Below, one piece after another: positions 1 through 8,732 of a DNA stretch of 64,000 nt. Source of the stretch: Prevotella sp. GTDB taxonomy: Bacteria > Bacteroidota > Bacteroidia > Bacteroidales > Bacteroidaceae. A program made the translations under genes and the position numbers. Each line of letters begins with the position of its first letter. Within the stretch, counting starts at the first letter, position 1. The stretch is from positions 40,776-104,775 of the forward strand of contig JAFTFO010000040.1 of the NCBI GenBank assembly GCA_017449495.1. The letters run 5' to 3'. Under the pieces are notes generated by a model. It was given only the letters and a program-made list of their open reading frames with translations, searched no databases and was not told the DNA's origin.

Positions 1-28
1 AATTGCCACGAATATCAGAAATAATTCG

Positions 29-36
29 TAACTTTG
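29..36 (+). promoter_or_regulatory. TAnnTTTG promoter box of uvrD-like gene
   Basis: TAACTTTG matches the Bacteroidetes -7 element TAnnTTTG. It ends only 4 nt before the GTG start at 41, so the transcript would be leaderless or nearly so. A TTG at 3-5 is a little too far upstream (23 nt) for an ideal -33 element. Confidence 0.6.
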
Positions 37-40
37 CAGC

Positions 41-2398
41 GTGAAGACAGAGATATTGGAACAATTGAATGACAGTCAGCGCATTGCAGTAGAGTATTGC
101 GACGGGGCCAGTCTGGTGATTGCTGGTGCAGGATCGGGCAAGACCAGAGTGCTGACATATAAGATTGCTTGGCTGCTGGAGAAGGGAAAGGAACCTGGTA
201 ACGATCCCATCAAGCCATGGAATATCCTTGCGCTGACGTTTACGAACAAGGCCGCACGGGAGATGAAAGAGCGTATCGGACGACTGGTGGGAGAAGAGGA
301 GGCCAGATATCTGCAAATGGGAACATTCCATAGTGTCTTTGCAAGAATCCTCCGAGCCGAGGCTGAGCGCATTGGGTATAATTCCAACTTCACGATTTAC
401 GACCAGACTGATGCCCGTTCATTGGTGAAGGCCATCATCAAGGAAATGGGCCTCGATGATAAAGTCTATAAGCCCTCGTCGGTGTCGGACCGTATCTCAA
501 TGGCCAAGAACCACCTGCTGTTACCACAGGCGTATGCTCAAAGCAGTTGGGCAAAAGACGATGCCACCCAGAAACGGCCACAGGTGTCTAATATATATAA
601 TAGGTACGCGGAACGGTGTCGTCAGGCTAACGCAATGGACTTCGATGACCTGCTGGTGCAGACGTGGCTGTTGTTCCAGAATCACGAAGATGTACGACAG
701 AAGTATGTAGATAAGTTTCATTTTGTACTCGTCGATGAGTACCAGGATACGAACTTTGCCCAGCAGGCCATCGTCTATCAGTTGACGAAGGAGCGCCAGA
801 AGGTGTGTGTGGTGGGTGATGACGCCCAGAGCATCTATTCCTTCCGAGGGGCAAACATCGATAATATCCTCAACTTCCAGAGCCAATACACCAATGCCCG
901 ATTGTTCAAACTCGAACAGAACTATCGGAGTACGCAGTTGATCGTTCAGGCGGCGAACTCGTTGATTCGAAGAAACGAACGGCAGATCCCGAAGAATGTG
1001 TTCTCGAAGAATGAACATGGCGAGCGACTGCAACTGAAGCCTGCCTACTCAGATAAGGAGGAGGCGATGATCGTGTGTCAGGATATCAAGCGCCTGCGTC
1101 GGCAGGATCATTGCAACTGGAATGACTTTGCTATTCTCTATCGTACGAACTCGCAGAGCCGGAGCTTTGAGGAACAGATGCGCAAGGATGGCATACCCTA
1201 TCGTATCTATGGTGGTCTGAGTTTCTACCAGCGTAAGGAGATCAAGGACGTGATAGCCTACTTCCGCCTGATTGCCAACCCCAACGACGAAGAGGCCTTC
1301 AAGCGTATCATCAACTACCCGGCGCGAGGTATCGGCGATACAACCGTCGGTAAGATTATCCAGACGGCGCAGACCTATGGGGTGAGTCTCTGGCAGGTCA
1401 TCAAGGAGCCCGTGCTATTCCCAATGGATGTGAGCAAGGGTACCATGACGAAGATAAAGGCCTTCCGCGAACTGATCGAGGGCTGGATAGGGCGCGTCAA
1501 CACAGAAGACGCCTATACGCTGGGACACGATATCATCATGACCTCAGGCATCAGTAAGGAAATCTATTCAGGTAGGAATCCAGAAGACATCTCGCGACAG
1601 GAAAACCTCGAGGAGTTCTTGGGAGGTATGCAGGACTTTGTGGAGAGCCGCAGGGAAGAGGATATGGGCGATGAGATATACTTGCCTGACTTCCTGCAAG
1701 AGGTGGCGCTGCTGACAGACCTCGACAGCGACGAGGGGGACTCAAACGACAAGGTAACGCTGATGACCATCCACTCAGCAAAGGGTCTTGAGTTCCCAAC
1801 AGTGTTTGTCGTGGGACTGGAGGAGAATATCTTCCCCAGTCCGATGTGTACGAACTCGATGCGGGAACTCGAAGAAGAGCGCAGACTGCTTTACGTGGCC
1901 ATCACCAGAGCCGAGAAACATTGTATCCTGACCTGCGCCCAGAACCGTTTCCGCTATGGACGGATGGAGTATGACACCCCATCGCGCTTTATCCGGGACA
2001 TAGACCCAGAGCTTTTGGATATGCAGAGTGAGAAAGGTGGGGAAGACTCCTTCGGCAGTCGCAAGCAATGGATGCAGAACCCGAGACCTGTGGCGACGCA
2101 GTTCCGCGCCGATCCAAAGCCGAGGCAAGTGGCGCCAAGACAGCCGGAAAAGCCTGTTGACCCCTTTGGCCCGAACTTTAAACGGGTCTATAATGCGGTG
2201 GCTCCACGTCCGATGGTTACAGATGTGAGTGCTGGTGATCTACGTGAAGGCAGTACCATTGAGCATCAGCGCTTTGGTATCGGCACTGTGGTCAAGATAG
2301 AAGGAACGGGTGAGAATACCAAGGCTACCGTGGAGTTCCGTAATACAGGCACCAAGCAGCTATTACTGAAATTCGCGAAGTATAAGATTATCGGATAA
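41..2398 (+). CDS. UvrD/PcrA-type superfamily 1 DNA helicase
   Basis: This encodes a 785-aa ATP-dependent 3'-5' DNA helicase of the UvrD/PcrA family, cytoplasmic and expected to act in excision repair, mismatch repair and replication restart. Walker A GAGSGKT lies at residues 29-35, the DEYQDT Walker B/motif II near residue 231, the VVGDDAQSIYSFRGA motif III near 260, and the VAITRAE motif near 617. The C-terminal 100 residues are the weakly conserved tail seen in Bacteroidetes homologues. I use the GTG start at 41 because the family homology begins within ten residues of it and a promoter box lies just upstream. It is monocistronic, followed by a hairpin and a convergent operon. Whether it is the uvrD or pcrA orthologue cannot be decided here. 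Confidence 0.93.
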   Translation: MKTEILEQLNDSQRIAVEYCDGASLVIAGAGSGKTRVLTYKIAWLLEKGKEPGNDPIKPWNILALTFTNKAAREMKERIGRLVGEEEARYLQMGTFHSVFARILRAEAERIGYNSNFTIYDQTDARSLVKAIIKEMGLDDKVYKPSSVSDRISMAKNHLLLPQAYAQSSWAKDDATQKRPQVSNIYNRYAERCRQANAMDFDDLLVQTWLLFQNHEDVRQKYVDKFHFVLVDEYQDTNFAQQAIVYQLTKERQKVCVVGDDAQSIYSFRGANIDNILNFQSQYTNARLFKLEQNYRSTQLIVQAANSLIRRNERQIPKNVFSKNEHGERLQLKPAYSDKEEAMIVCQDIKRLRRQDHCNWNDFAILYRTNSQSRSFEEQMRKDGIPYRIYGGLSFYQRKEIKDVIAYFRLIANPNDEEAFKRIINYPARGIGDTTVGKIIQTAQTYGVSLWQVIKEPVLFPMDVSKGTMTKIKAFRELIEGWIGRVNTEDAYTLGHDIIMTSGISKEIYSGRNPEDISRQENLEEFLGGMQDFVESRREEDMGDEIYLPDFLQEVALLTDLDSDEGDSNDKVTLMTIHSAKGLEFPTVFVVGLEENIFPSPMCTNSMRELEEERRLLYVAITRAEKHCILTCAQNRFRYGRMEYDTPSRFIRDIDPELLDMQSEKGGEDSFGSRKQWMQNPRPVATQFRADPKPRQVAPRQPEKPVDPFGPNFKRVYNAVAPRPMVTDVSAGDLREGSTIEHQRFGIGTVVKIEGTGENTKATVEFRNTGTKQLLLKFAKYKIIG

Positions 2399-2402
2399 AA
2401 GA

Positions 2403-2534
2403 TTAGAGCGACTCGTCATCGGGTCGCTCTATGTTTCTTTGGCTTTTCTTGGGAAGATGACGCTTCTTACGAAGCCAGGCTGCCTTGCGGGCCTCATAGT
2501 CATCATGATGCTTCTCCAGGAACCCGTCAGCCAT
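2403..2534 (-). CDS. Conserved small basic protein, 43 aa
   Basis: A 43-codon reading frame begins MADGFLEKHHDDYEARKAAW and ends with an acidic tail. It starts 2 nt after the stop of the DUF4270 gene on the same strand, so it is probably the last gene of that operon. The pattern FLExxxxDYExRKAxWLRKK is one I recall from small hypothetical proteins of Bacteroidales, but I cannot verify this. It is highly charged, with no signal peptide or membrane segment, and is probably a helical cytosolic peptide. Function is unknown. Its 3' end overlaps the terminator of the convergent helicase gene. Confidence 0.6.
   Translation of the reverse strand: MADGFLEKHHDDYEARKAAWLRKKRHLPKKSQRNIERPDDESL
2405..2430 (+). 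terminator. Hairpin after uvrD-like gene
   Basis: AGAGCGAC and GTCGCTCT form an 8-bp stem starting 7 nt after the stop codon, followed by a T-rich stretch with only short T runs. It overlaps the 3' end of a convergent minus-strand small gene. Confidence 0.4.
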
Positions 2535-2536
2535 CA

Positions 2537-3988
2537 CTATTGGTTTTTGAAACGGGCATAGACCACCTTCACTTCAATGGGCGTATTAAGACCTCCCATG
2601 AGCTTAGTGCTTGCTAATCCCATCTGGTTTTCAATGACAGACTCTGTGCTCGTTGAATTTACACTCGTCACGGCTATGGGCATCAGTAGCACCTTGTTCC
2701 AGTTAGGGTGCTTGTCCAACCATTCAGGATCAGAGGCCAGCCCCTTCCTCTTGTTCTCACTCAAAAGGGTGATAAGGTTGCCGATGTTTGAGAAGGTATA
2801 GCTGTTGGTGGTGGCCAGCGTAGACATGAAAGCACTCTTGTAATCATAGCTCTTCTCCTTTTCAAAGAAGACCTTCAGGCTGTCGGTGGGAATCATCATG
2901 ATGCTCGTCGGTGCACTTAACAGATAAGGACTCTCAACAGTATTGCTGTTCTGACGCTGGAATGTCATGTTGACGGATAGCAGGGAGTCGGTCGTATGGC
3001 TCTGTACAATCTCGTCGACAGGCAACGTCACCTCTGTGAAGATGCCGGCGGGAGCCTTCAGATAGGTGCAACTCTGGTCTTCTACCAGACTTGCCAGTGC
3101 CTCCTTGTCGTTGGTCACCTGTGTGGTCTGGAGCACTTCGGGGGTTGACGAGGTTGCCAGGAACGAGATATACTCCGTATTACTTTTCTGGAAACGGTAG
3201 AATATACGCATCTCAATCACATAGAACTTAGCCATCAGTCCTAAGCCGTCTGCCAGTTCAAAGAAGAATCCCGGACAGATATTATTTGTAAAAGCATAGG
3301 AGTTCTTGAAATATTCCGGGTGATCGTAATAGTTTCGGAGGATATAGGTTCCGTAGTTGTTGTATTTGTTACCGTTTCTGTCCGTATATTCGTCAGAGAG
3401 GGAGATACGGGCATAATCAGTATAATCGGAAGTGCTCCTGATGCTGTCAGAGAAAGTCAGGTTGCTGAGACTGAAGAGGAAACTCTTCTTCAGACCGTCC
3501 TCACGGATGAATCCCTCTTTTCTGGGGTCGTAGTTGCTGTAGTAGGTCTCAGCCTCGCTCATGGGCTTGTTGAGTTCCAGAATGTTCATCTTCAAGGATG
3601 CAAGCGAGTCGCCAAAGCAGGCACTCTTGTCGAAGATCATCCATATCTCACAGGAGTCCGCCACGATGTTCCCTTCAGCATCTTTGGACAGGATCTCATT
3701 CCGTGTTGGCATCGAAAGACCTTCCTGGATGTTGAACTGCGCCATGAACTCAGTCTTCACATAGGTACCAGTCTCTGGATCCCTGACACGTCCAAAATAG
3801 GTGTCGTAATTCCGGGCGTAAACCGAGTCGACAAGTACGGAATGGGTATAGGCACTGAAGGAGCCGGTGCTTACCTCCAACTTGTCTGTCTCGTTCGTCA
3901 GTGACGAGCCAAGTGTGTCTGTATCTGTACTGCAAGAAAATATCGCCATTGCGGAGACTGCAATCGCTGTAACTAATTTGTATTTCAT
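2537..3988 (-). CDS. DUF4270 family lipoprotein
   Basis: This is a 483-aa protein with a lipoprotein signal peptide: MKYKLVTAIAVSAMAIFSC, the Cys at about residue 19 being the lipidation site. The body, rich in Asp, Ser and aromatic residues, matches DUF4270, a Bacteroidetes family typically encoded next to the GT5-like gene, as here. The function is not established; an outer-membrane or periplasmic location follows from the lipobox. The open frame extends further upstream, but the Met at 3988 is chosen because it gives the signal peptide. The GT5 gene lies 31 nt upstream on the same strand. Confidence 0.8.
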   Translation of the reverse strand: MKYKLVTAIAVSAMAIFSCSTDTDTLGSSLTNETDKLEVSTGSFSAYTHSVLVDSVYARNYDTYFGRVRDPETGTYVKTEFMAQFNIQEGLSMPTRNEILSKDAEGNIVADSCEIWMIFDKSACFGDSLASLKMNILELNKPMSEAETYYSNYDPRKEGFIREDGLKKSFLFSLSNLTFSDSIRSTSDYTDYARISLSDEYTDRNGNKYNNYGTYILRNYYDHPEYFKNSYAFTNNICPGFFFELADGLGLMAKFYVIEMRIFYRFQKSNTEYISFLATSSTPEVLQTTQVTNDKEALASLVEDQSCTYLKAPAGIFTEVTLPVDEIVQSHTTDSLLSVNMTFQRQNSNTVESPYLLSAPTSIMMIPTDSLKVFFEKEKSYDYKSAFMSTLATTNSYTFSNIGNLITLLSENKRKGLASDPEWLDKHPNWNKVLLMPIAVTSVNSTSTESVIENQMGLASTKLMGGLNTPIEVKVVYARFKNQ

Positions 3989-4019
3989 GTTTTTTCTGTC
4001 TGTTATCGTTGCCCTCAGT

Positions 4020-4832
4020 TTATTCTTCAGCAGGGAAGAGCGACTCGTAGAAGTCTTCACAGGCCTCTGCAACGTTGTCAGTATAACCGAGGAAGGGAAT
4101 GTTCTTTTCTTTAGAATAGGCCAACAGTTCCTCGTTGACGAGGCTGTCAGACTGTACGATACCGTCACTATAATCGATGGCAAGCTTACCAAGCTCAATA
4201 AAGTCAAAGTCGTCCTTATAGCTTTTCAGGATGTCTGGAGTGGTCTCACGGAACTCAAGACACTGTTTGAAGTTGTTTCCGAGAGTCTTGTCAAGCTTCT
4301 GCGTGAAGAGCGATGATACCACTTTCGCATCTGCAAACGACGGCTCGTCGTGATAGGCCGTCTTCACATAGAGAGGCACGACGGCACTCATCCAACCCTG
4401 ACAGTGGATGATATCGGGTACCCAACGGAGTTTCTTCACCGTCTCCAGTACACCACGTGCAAAGAAGATGGCGCGCTCACCGTTGTCAGGATAGTCCTCG
4501 CCCTGCTCGTCTTTCTCCATCAGGCGCTTTCCGAAATAGTCGTCGTTGTCGATAAAATAGACCTGTACCTTGGCCGATTGTATCGATGCGACTTTGATAA
4601 TCAACGGATGGTCTGTGTCGTTGATAATCAAATTCATACCCGACAGGCGAATCACTTCATGCAACTGTCCTCGACGCTCATTGATAGTTCCCCATTTAGG
4701 CATGAACGTACGAATCTCGTGGTTGTGTTCCTGAATGGTTTGGGGCAGTACTCTGCCCATAATCGACAATGCGTTGTCGGGAACATAAGGAGATATCTCC
4801 TGATTGATGAATAAAACCTTCTTTTTTGCCAT
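4020..4832 (-). CDS. GT5 starch/glycogen synthase catalytic-domain protein
   Basis: The 270-aa product begins MAKKKVLFINQEISPYVPDN, resembling the N-terminal Rossmann domain of glycogen/starch synthases (GT5). WVPDIIHCQGWMSAVVP corresponds to the conserved PDIVHxHDW region. The second, nucleotide-sugar-binding Rossmann domain of full-length GlgA (about 480 aa) is absent, so glycogen synthase activity is doubtful. The short form occurs widely in Bacteroidetes next to DUF4270, so it looks like a conserved protein rather than a truncation. It is the first gene of a three-gene minus-strand operon, with a TACCTTTG box upstream. Confidence 0.8.
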   Translation of the reverse strand: MAKKKVLFINQEISPYVPDNALSIMGRVLPQTIQEHNHEIRTFMPKWGTINERRGQLHEVIRLSGMNLIINDTDHPLIIKVASIQSAKVQVYFIDNDDYFGKRLMEKDEQGEDYPDNGERAIFFARGVLETVKKLRWVPDIIHCQGWMSAVVPLYVKTAYHDEPSFADAKVVSSLFTQKLDKTLGNNFKQCLEFRETTPDILKSYKDDFDFIELGKLAIDYSDGIVQSDSLVNEELLAYSKEKNIPFLGYTDNVAEACEDFYESLFPAEE

Positions 4833-4853
4833 TCTTGTGATGATTTTACCTTG

Positions 4854-4861
4854 CAAAGGTA
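4854..4861 (-). promoter_or_regulatory. TAnnTTTG promoter of GT5-DUF4270 operon
   Basis: The minus strand reads TACCTTTG, 21 nt before the ATG at 4832. The AT-rich region 4862-5043 between the divergent promoters holds no convincing gene. Confidence 0.6.
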
Positions 4862-5043
4862 CAAAAAAAAAATCACATAGGTGACATTCTGCTCAAGTTT
4901 TTAGCAAAAAGTGACATTTTTAGAGTCTTTTTTGGATTATTTTGGGCTTTTTACCCCATATTTGAGTGTATTAATGATATACTTAAAATGTCTAAAAAGA
5001 CGTTGGCTATCTACAAAAAATATTGAAAATAAATTGCAAATAG

Positions 5044-5074
5044 TTGCATTTCTCAAATATTATGATTATATTTG
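5044..5074 (+). promoter_or_regulatory. TTG-N20-TATATTTG promoter of araC-like gene
   Basis: TTG at 5044-5046 and TATATTTG at 5067-5074 are separated by 20 nt, the optimum for the Bacteroidetes housekeeping sigma factor. The leader to the ATG at 5104 is about 25 nt. Confidence 0.7.
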
Positions 5075-5103
5075 CACATTAATCAACGAATCCGTATAGC
5101 AAA

Positions 5104-5559
5104 ATGGCAAAGTACAACATTAACGAAAAAAAAGAAAAAGTGGCTGCTTACAGAAGCCTTGTAAGCCCTAAGATGATGGATGAAATGCAGGAAAAGATAA
5201 TGAACATTATCGTCATGCAGAAGAAGTATCGTGACAAGGATTATTCTGCTAAGAAATTAGCTGAAGATTTAGGAACAAATACCCGCTATATTTCCGCAGT
5301 CGTCAATGTCCGCTTTCACATGAACTACACCTCTTTCGTCAACAAGTACCGTATCGACGAAGCCATGACAATCCTCGTAGACAAGCGTTATCAGGATCTC
5401 CGCATGGAGGAAGTCAGCGACATGGTTGGATTCTCTAACCGTCAGTCGTTCTATGCTTCGTTCTACAGGATGATTGGTATCACCCCGAGGATGTACCGTC
5501 TGCAGCACCTGAAGCAGCATCCCTCTATGAAAGCTACCAAGCGCAAGCCGAAAGCATAA
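5104..5559 (+). CDS. AraC-type HTH transcriptional regulator (stand-alone)
   Basis: The 151-aa protein consists essentially of an AraC-type double helix-turn-helix DNA-binding domain at about residues 35-135. YSAKKLAEDLGTNTRYISAVV is the first HTH, and MEEVSDMVGFSNRQSFYASF followed by IGITPRMYR is the second HTH and the terminal motif. There is no sensor domain, so its signal must come from elsewhere. The tail is rich in Lys. The peptidase gene begins 2 nt after the stop, implying cotranscription; whether the regulator controls it is not visible. Confidence 0.85.
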   Translation: MAKYNINEKKEKVAAYRSLVSPKMMDEMQEKIMNIIVMQKKYRDKDYSAKKLAEDLGTNTRYISAVVNVRFHMNYTSFVNKYRIDEAMTILVDKRYQDLRMEEVSDMVGFSNRQSFYASFYRMIGITPRMYRLQHLKQHPSMKATKRKPKA

Positions 5560-5561
5560 GC

Positions 5562-7532
5562 ATGAAGCAAGAAACAGGAATCCACGATTTCAACTATCGG
5601 GATGAGCGGTTTGCTGACTTGCAACTGCTTAGATATCAACTGAAAGGTTTTGAGAAACTTGCCCCTAAGCAGAAAGAACTTATTTATTATCTTTCGAAAG
5701 CTACACTATACGGCAGGGATATTACATTCGATCAGTTTGGGAAGTACAACCTCAGGATTCGCAAGATGATGGAGGTTGTTTTTACTGACTTGAATGTCAG
5801 TCGCGATACGGAGGCGTTTCAGGCTTTGGAGGTATACCTGAAGCGCATCTGGTTCTCCAATGGCATATATCATCACTATGGCAGTGAGAAGATGATGCCG
5901 GGTTTCTCGCCCGACTATCTTCGTGAACAACTTCAAAAGGTAGACACCTGTCGGCTGCCTCTCAGACCTGGAGAGACGGTCGATGAGATGTGTGCAGAAC
6001 TCTTCCCCGTGATGTTTGATCCGCAAGTTCTCCCTAAGCGGGTGAACAAGGCTGATGGCGAAGACCTGATCCAGACCTCCGCCTGTCATTTCTACGAAGG
6101 TGTCGCCCAGACAGAGGCAGAAGCCTTCTACGACCAGATGAAAGCCAATGAGTCGAAGAAAGATATGCCCCCTTCATACGGACTGAACTCGACACTGATA
6201 AAAGAAGACGGCCAAGTGAAGGAGGTCGTCTGGTCTGCCAATGGTCGTTACGCCAACACCATCCGTCACATCATCTATTGGCTGAGGAAGGCCGCAGCGG
6301 TGGCTGAAAGTGAACAACAGAAGAAGGTGATTGAACTTCTGATAAGTTATTATGAATCAGGTGATTTACAAACATTCAATCAATATTGTATTGAATGGCT
6401 ACAGACACATGACTCTGCCATCGATTTCATCAACGGATTCATTGAAGTCTATGGGGACCCGTTGGGTCTGAAAGGCTCATGGGAAGGACTGGTGGAGTAT
6501 ATCGATGAGGTAGCCACTCAGCGTACTCGCACCATCAGTAGCAACGCCCAGTGGTTTGAGGACCATTCTCCAGTAGACCCGAGGTTCAGGAAGCCGCAGG
6601 TGAAGGGTGTCTCTGCCAATGTAATCTGTGCAGCGATGCTTGGTGGCGACGAATATCCGTCCACTGCCATTGGCATCAACCTCCCCAATGCCGACTGGAT
6701 CAGAGCAGAATACGGTTCCAAGAGCATCACCATCAGCAATATCACCGATGCCTATAACAAGGCAGCACACGGTAATGGTTTCAAGGAGGAATTCGTCATC
6801 GACCAGGAAACATTGGATTTGATTGGGAAATATGGAGATGTCTGCGATGACCTGCATACCGATTTGCATGAGTGTCTTGGTCATGGCAGCGGTAGACTCC
6901 TTCCTGGCGTTGACCCGGATGCCTTGAAAGCCTATGGCAACACCATCGAGGAGGCGAGGGCAGATCTCTTCGGACTTTATTATATTGCCGATCCCAAACT
7001 GGTGGAGCTGGGCCTCACGCCTGACAAGGAAGCCTTTAAGTCGCAGTATTATACCTATATGATGAATGGCCTGATGACGCAGCTGATACGAATCACTCCC
7101 GGCAACCAGATCGAAGAGGCTCACATGCGAAACCGGGCCTTGATAGCCCACTGGTGTCTGGAGAACGGGGATGCCGTCCGGATGGTCAAACGCGATGGAA
7201 AGACATTCGTGGAGGTGGTCGACTATGCTGCCCTCCGTCAGCTCTTTGCCCGCCTGCTGGCTGAGATCCAGCGCATCAAGAGCGAGGGTGACTTCGACGC
7301 CGCCCGTGCATTGGTAGAGCGCTATGCCGTTCATGTGGATGCTGAGCTGCATCAGGAGGTGTTGGATCGCTATCGCCGTCTGGATCTCGCGCCTTATAAG
7401 GGATTCATCAATCCCATGATGCTGCCAGTCTATGATCAGAATGGTCAGATGACGGATGTGCAATTATATTATGGTGAGAGCTATGCGCATCAGATGCTCA
7501 GGTACAGCGCAGAGTATGGAACATTGATTTGA
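5562..7532 (+). CDS. Dipeptidyl peptidase III (M49 zinc metallopeptidase)
   Basis: A 656-aa protein of the M49 family, which removes dipeptides from peptide N-termini. The zinc site is visible as HECLGH near residue 436 (HExxxGH) and EEARAD near residue 464 (EExxAD). The length fits bacterial members. There is no signal peptide, so it is probably cytosolic, although some Bacteroidetes members are exported. It is coupled to the AraC-type gene upstream (2-nt gap) and followed 5 nt later by the AlkD-like gene, forming a three-gene operon. Confidence 0.9.
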   Translation: MKQETGIHDFNYRDERFADLQLLRYQLKGFEKLAPKQKELIYYLSKATLYGRDITFDQFGKYNLRIRKMMEVVFTDLNVSRDTEAFQALEVYLKRIWFSNGIYHHYGSEKMMPGFSPDYLREQLQKVDTCRLPLRPGETVDEMCAELFPVMFDPQVLPKRVNKADGEDLIQTSACHFYEGVAQTEAEAFYDQMKANESKKDMPPSYGLNSTLIKEDGQVKEVVWSANGRYANTIRHIIYWLRKAAAVAESEQQKKVIELLISYYESGDLQTFNQYCIEWLQTHDSAIDFINGFIEVYGDPLGLKGSWEGLVEYIDEVATQRTRTISSNAQWFEDHSPVDPRFRKPQVKGVSANVICAAMLGGDEYPSTAIGINLPNADWIRAEYGSKSITISNITDAYNKAAHGNGFKEEFVIDQETLDLIGKYGDVCDDLHTDLHECLGHGSGRLLPGVDPDALKAYGNTIEEARADLFGLYYIADPKLVELGLTPDKEAFKSQYYTYMMNGLMTQLIRITPGNQIEEAHMRNRALIAHWCLENGDAVRMVKRDGKTFVEVVDYAALRQLFARLLAEIQRIKSEGDFDAARALVERYAVHVDAELHQEVLDRYRRLDLAPYKGFINPMMLPVYDQNGQMTDVQLYYGESYAHQMLRYSAEYGTLI

Positions 7533-7537
7533 GGCCG

Positions 7538-8158
7538 ATGAATCAGGATGTCAATAGTCAGGTGAATGCCATCAAGCAGTCGTTCCGTCAGATGATGGAT
7601 GGTGCTGTCGCGCAGTCGATGCGTCAGAAAGGTCTGGACTATCATCTGAACTGGGGCGCCACGCTGCCCCGACTGCGCGAAAAGGCCGATGAGATCGGCA
7701 AGAACTACGATCTTGCCATCGCCCTATGGAAGGAGAACGTACGGGAGTGTAAGATCCTGGCCACGATGATCATGCCTGCCGATGAGGTGTTGCCTGAGGT
7801 TATCGATATCTGGATGGAACAGACGCCCACACAGGAGATAGCCGAGCAGGCAGCCTTCAACCTCTATCAGTACCTGCCTTATGCCCCCGAGAAAGCCTAC
7901 ACTTGGATAGCTTCAGACAAGGATCTCTACCAGTTGTGCGGCTTCCATATCCTGTCACGTCTGTTTATGAATGGTCAGGAACCAAACGAGCGTGGCATCA
8001 ACGAATTCATCGACCAGGCGTTGGCGGCCCTGCAAGGGGAGAGCGTGATGGTAAAGAAGGCCGCCATGTTGAGCGTCCAACGCTTTGCAGAGCTCGGTCT
8101 GGTTTACCAGCGACTGGCTAAAAGCGCAATAAAAACAATTAATTTAGATTTTTTATAA
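7538..8158 (+). CDS. AlkD-like HEAT-repeat DNA alkylation repair protein
   Basis: The 206-aa, all-helical product resembles the AlkC/AlkD family: LRExAxxxGKxxxLAxxLWxxxxxECxxLAxxI in the first half is characteristic. Family members excise positively charged alkylated bases. I start at ATG 7538 (MNQDVN), 5 nt after the peptidase stop; an in-frame TTG at 7529 would overlap that gene. Catalytic residues are poorly conserved in this family, so glycosylase activity is uncertain. Confidence 0.65.
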   Translation: MNQDVNSQVNAIKQSFRQMMDGAVAQSMRQKGLDYHLNWGATLPRLREKADEIGKNYDLAIALWKENVRECKILATMIMPADEVLPEVIDIWMEQTPTQEIAEQAAFNLYQYLPYAPEKAYTWIASDKDLYQLCGFHILSRLFMNGQEPNERGINEFIDQALAALQGESVMVKKAAMLSVQRFAELGLVYQRLAKSAIKTINLDFL

Positions 8159-8189
8159 ATAAACTGTCTTTAGTCTCTTTGAAAATGTG

Positions 8190-8197
8190 TACCTTTG
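8190..8197 (+). promoter_or_regulatory. TACCTTTG promoter of fur-like gene
   Basis: TACCTTTG lies 31 nt before the ATG at 8229, in the only sizeable gap between the upstream operon and the fur-purA-hisS block. Confidence 0.6.
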
Positions 8198-8228
8198 TGC
8201 GGTTTTCGAAGACTTGACAGTTTTTACG

Positions 8229-8729
8229 ATGGCAATATCGAATAAGGAAAGTGTGATTAGCGCCGTGGAGCGTATCTTGGATAACTATCTTGAGATGAAC
8301 AATCATCGCAAGACGTTGGAGCGTTATACCATCCTGCGGGCCATCTATAACATCAATGGTCATTTCACGTTGGACGAGCTGAATGCAAAGCTGATCAAGG
8401 ATATGAATTTCCACGTGAGCAGGGCCACGATGTACAACACCCTCAACTTGCTTATGGAGCTGCGCCTGGTTATCCGTCACCGCTTTCAGGGTACGACGAA
8501 GTATGAGGCATGCTACGATAATACCAGTCATTGCCATCAGATCTGTACGATGTGTGGCAAAGTGAGTGAGTTCAAGTCGCCCGAGATCAGCTCGGCCGTG
8601 GAGAATCTCCAGACACGACGGTTCCGTAAGGATGGTTTCACCCTCTATGTGTATGGTGTCTGCAGCACCTGTCAGGCCAAGATCACGAAGCGGAATAAGC
8701 ATAAAGAAATCAATAAAGCTAAACGATAA
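8229..8729 (+). CDS. Fur/PerR family metalloregulator
   Basis: A 166-aa metal-dependent repressor. The N-terminal winged helix (about residues 20-85, with HVSRATMYNTLNLLMELRLV as recognition region) is followed by the dimerisation domain. The structural zinc site is visible as CxxC pairs ICTMCG and CSTCQ, and histidines in NTSHCHQ are likely metal ligands. The ATG at 8229 is chosen over an upstream in-frame TTG because the promoter overlaps the latter. purA begins 3 nt downstream. Iron, peroxide or zinc specificity cannot be assigned from sequence alone. Confidence 0.88.
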   Translation: MAISNKESVISAVERILDNYLEMNNHRKTLERYTILRAIYNINGHFTLDELNAKLIKDMNFHVSRATMYNTLNLLMELRLVIRHRFQGTTKYEACYDNTSHCHQICTMCGKVSEFKSPEISSAVENLQTRRFRKDGFTLYVYGVCSTCQAKITKRNKHKEINKAKR

Positions 8730-8732
8730 ATT

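Noticed and set aside
6477-7463. 328-codon minus-strand frame opposite the M49 peptidase gene
   Set aside because: It lies wholly antisense to a gene with clear catalytic motifs and has no recognisable domain or promoter.
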